Part shown: positions 61,975 to 64,000 of the stretch, one piece after another
How positions within the stretch are numbered: the stretch's first letter is position 1
Layout of the letters: every line of letters starts with the position of its first letter
Notes under the pieces: generated by a model
Seen by the model: only the letters and a program-made list of their open reading frames with translations
The model's database searches: none
Told to the model about the DNA's origin: nothing
Origin: Desulforamulus ruminis DSM 2154
Lineage (GTDB): Bacteria; Bacillota; Desulfotomaculia; Desulfotomaculales; Desulfotomaculaceae
Direction of reading: 5' to 3'
DNA: 64,000 nt
NCBI RefSeq assembly: GCF_000215085.1
Contig: NC_015589.1
Coordinates: 2,368,120-2,432,119 of the forward strand
Program-made: the position numbers and the translations under genes

Positions 61975-63715
61975 GGCGCCACTTCACCCATCCGAAGCGG
62001 GAGTGGAAACACTCTTGAATTCCCTGTATTTTATCCTTGTAATATTCATCCAGCCAAGATACACCCCCGGTCGCACCCAATAAGCGGTTCTGCAAAATCC
62101 CTGTCAGCTTCTTTAAATGATGGCAGCCGACAGCGGGAAGATCCGGTAAATAACGACCGCATAAATCAAAGAGAAGCGAAGCTTCTGTAAACTCCAGACC
62201 CTCCCGGTGTTCCTTGGGCTCCAGCGTCAAATCCTGCTGCAGGCGACTGCTTATCTCCAGCAGAACCTTGGCCAGGGGTCTTAATCCCGGGTTCTTCCAT
62301 AGGGTCAAAGCCAGTTCCCTGCCCTCCTGATAAGCTCCCGACAACCACAAAGCCAGCGCCTTATGCAGGTAAACCTTTTCTAAGAATATACTGTTTTCCG
62401 GCAGCAGATCGAAATAGATGAGTCCCCGTCGAAAATCGCCGCAATAAATATGGTACTTTCCCCGTTGGAATAAAATCTCCTCATAAGAATCAGTAGAAAC
62501 TTCTCCCTCCAGACATTCCCTGGCCATACCGGGACTTCCCAGGGCGAACAACATCTCTGCCAAGGTCAAAGCAATAGGAGGATGGTTAAAAAATTTCTCT
62601 CCTTTAAAATAATCAACCGCTCGGCGAGCTCCCTGGTTTCTCAGCAATAATAAGAATAAACTGCCCACGGGATAAAAAAACCGGTGATTTTCCCTGAGGG
62701 CCTTTTCGTAACAAGCCTTTGCTTCGGCCTCTTGACCCAACTTTTCATGACAATAGCCCTTATGGTAATAGGCCAAGAAACCTCCGCTGCCCTGCATATG
62801 GCTGTAATAAGCCGGCGGAACACCGCATTGGACGGACTGCTCAAGCCATTTAACCGCCAGCTTATACTCCTGCTTCTCGGACAAAGCCAGGCCCGTCAGG
62901 TAATAGATATCGGTGTAGTCCGGATAGGCCAGGGCGGCCTCCTGCCCGAGACAAATGGTTTGGTCAAAGCGCCCCATGGCGTTAAGGCAAAGTAATAGAT
63001 AGCGCAGGGCCGGAGCCCGGACAAGGATATGTTCATCGGTTAGATGACGGTAAGCCTTCTGCAGCAAAGGCAGAGCCCGCCGGGGTTTACCCAGACCAAG
63101 CCACTCCACCCCCAGGTAATATTGAAGAAAAGGGTCCTCCGGATTGGCCGCACAGGCTTTTTTTAAGGACGTTAAATTACGTCCTCTTTTACGGTTTCGT
63201 TCCTGAGCGGAAACCGGAGTGTGTTGAATGTGCAGGGAATCAACCTGGCCCACCGTCTCTTTTTTCTGAATGACTACTTGCTCATGAATGGGGCCGGTAA
63301 AAAAATACTCTTTTTTATTTTTAAACAGGCGAAGCACTAAAAAGCGATTGTACTCTCCCGTTTGCTCGTTAATTTGATAATCCAGCGGCAGCATGTAGGC
63401 CTCGATTCGGGGATCCCGGGAAAGAATTTCTTTTAAATGCCCTGTCGGGCAGACCAATCGCTCATCGGCATCCAAGGATAAAATCCATTCTCCTGTGGAC
63501 TGGCCAATGGCATAATTGCGGGCTTCACTAAAATTTCCCTGCCATGGAAAAGGATATATTTTGTCCGTGTAGCCCGCTGCAATATGCAGCGTGTGATCCG
63601 TTGAACCGGTGTCCACGATGACAATTTCATCAACATGATCCTTCACGCTGTCCAGGCAGGCCGCCAAATAATGGGCTTCATTCCTTACAATCATGGCTAA
63701 GGTAATGGTACTCAT
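61967..63715 (-). CDS. Glycosyltransferase family 2 with TPR repeats
   Basis: A 582-residue relative of the neighbouring gene: family 2 domain (STITLAMIVRNEAHYLAACL, VDTGSTDHTL, GEWILSLDADERL) in about 1-240, then roughly eight TPR-like helix pairs (PFLQYYLGVEWLGLGKPRRA, DIYYLTGLALSEKQEYKLAV, YYHKGYCHEKLGQEAEAKAC). The start ATG 63715 is ten bases after GGAGGAGG; the frame continues to a TTG at 63739. Its start overlaps the stop codon of the truncated gene upstream (ATGA), so the cluster is one operon. Confidence 0.88.
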   Translation of the reverse strand: MSTITLAMIVRNEAHYLAACLDSVKDHVDEIVIVDTGSTDHTLHIAAGYTDKIYPFPWQGNFSEARNYAIGQSTGEWILSLDADERLVCPTGHLKEILSRDPRIEAYMLPLDYQINEQTGEYNRFLVLRLFKNKKEYFFTGPIHEQVVIQKKETVGQVDSLHIQHTPVSAQERNRKRGRNLTSLKKACAANPEDPFLQYYLGVEWLGLGKPRRALPLLQKAYRHLTDEHILVRAPALRYLLLCLNAMGRFDQTICLGQEAALAYPDYTDIYYLTGLALSEKQEYKLAVKWLEQSVQCGVPPAYYSHMQGSGGFLAYYHKGYCHEKLGQEAEAKACYEKALRENHRFFYPVGSLFLLLLRNQGARRAVDYFKGEKFFNHPPIALTLAEMLFALGSPGMARECLEGEVSTDSYEEILFQRGKYHIYCGDFRRGLIYFDLLPENSIFLEKVYLHKALALWLSGAYQEGRELALTLWKNPGLRPLAKVLLEISSRLQQDLTLEPKEHREGLEFTEASLLFDLCGRYLPDLPAVGCHHLKKLTGILQNRLLGATGGVSWLDEYYKDKIQGIQECFHSRFGWVKWRHE

Positions 63716-64000
63716 GAAGGACAGACCTCCTCCGGGCAAAGAGTCATTTCACCCTGGTTCCCGTCATGTTCCTTCTTCAGCCTCTTCCTCCATTCTTCAT
63801 AAAGCTGAATTTGTTGAATATAATATGCCGGTTGGTCCGGGTCCTGCTCAATGGCATAACGGTAATGAAGTTCAGCTTCCGTGAAATTGCCCAGTTCCTG
63901 ATGGCTTTCCGCCAGAAGAAAATGAACCTCTCCGTTGCGTTTTTGGGTTAAATATTCTTCCGCAAGCTCCACGGCTTTCTCCAGGTAGCCATATTTGCGG
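63712..64000 (-). CDS. TPR-containing protein, 5' part outside the window
   Basis: The last 95 or so residues of a larger protein. KYGYLEKAVELAEEYLTQKR and FLLAESHQELGNFTEAELHY with AIEQDPDQPAYY are typical TPR helix pairs. Given the two genes that follow, it is probably another glycosyltransferase with TPR repeats, but its catalytic part is not in view. Confidence 0.75.
   Translation of the reverse strand, partial: RKYGYLEKAVELAEEYLTQKRNGEVHFLLAESHQELGNFTEAELHYRYAIEQDPDQPAYYIQQIQLYEEWRKRLKKEHDGNQGEMTLCPEEVCPS

Overview
The window looks like chromosome of an anaerobic, endospore-forming Gram-positive bacterium of the Desulfotomaculum/Peptococcaceae type. This is inferred from gene content and order, not from a database match. 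Supporting signs are a GerA-family germination operon, a BofC-like protein beside ruvCAB, YqhV and ComA homologues, strong Shine-Dalgarno sites, a [NiFe] hydrogenase with a complete hyp set, and two tandem NAD-linked trimeric [FeFe] hydrogenases.

Layout. 1-3000 (minus): start of a pyrimidine operon, pyrR-pyrB-pyrC, with two PyrR-type attenuators. 3.2-10.4 kb: yqhV, an MFS exporter, comA, then a TetR regulator with a heterodimer-like ABC exporter pair behind a promoter overlapped by two palindromes. 10.4-13.4 kb: an AT-rich accessory patch with a divergent XRE/unknown gene pair, a cupin gene, a serine-recombinase remnant and a broken DHA2 exporter, part of which is inverted. 13.4-22.7 kb: DUF1801 gene, a diguanylate cyclase, a B-B-A-C ger operon with a small membrane protein, an FMN glutamate-synthase-like protein, DUF441 and DUF5665.

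22.9-32.4 kb (minus): one ten-gene [NiFe] hydrogenase operon (small subunit, large subunit, cytochrome b, protease, hypF, C, D, E, A, B). Its small subunit has Asp in place of one proximal-cluster Cys and only a relic Tat motif. The protease and hypE seem to start at non-standard codons. 32.7-47.4 kb (minus): housekeeping genes rluD, DUF711/ACT, secDF, an HD protein, yajC, tgt-queA-queH (the last queuosine steps), a heptad-repeat protein, ruvCAB, a bofC-like gene, yebC and nadE.

47.4-57.9 kb (plus): two successive hydCBA-like hydrogenase operons of different design. The first has a NuoF-like subunit with a C-terminal 2[4Fe-4S] domain and a HydA with an extra Cys-rich C-terminus. The second lacks both and has Ser at the usual proton-transfer Cys. 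Between them lies a solo domain resembling the tail of SpoIIE-like phosphatases, plus short ORFs. 58-64 kb (minus): a run of glycosyltransferase/TPR genes and a DNRLRE-type surface protein, probably for cell- or spore-surface glycosylation.

Five copies of an intergenic palindromic repeat rich in CGGATT units lie between operons. I saw no tRNA, rRNA, CRISPR array or intact insertion sequence.
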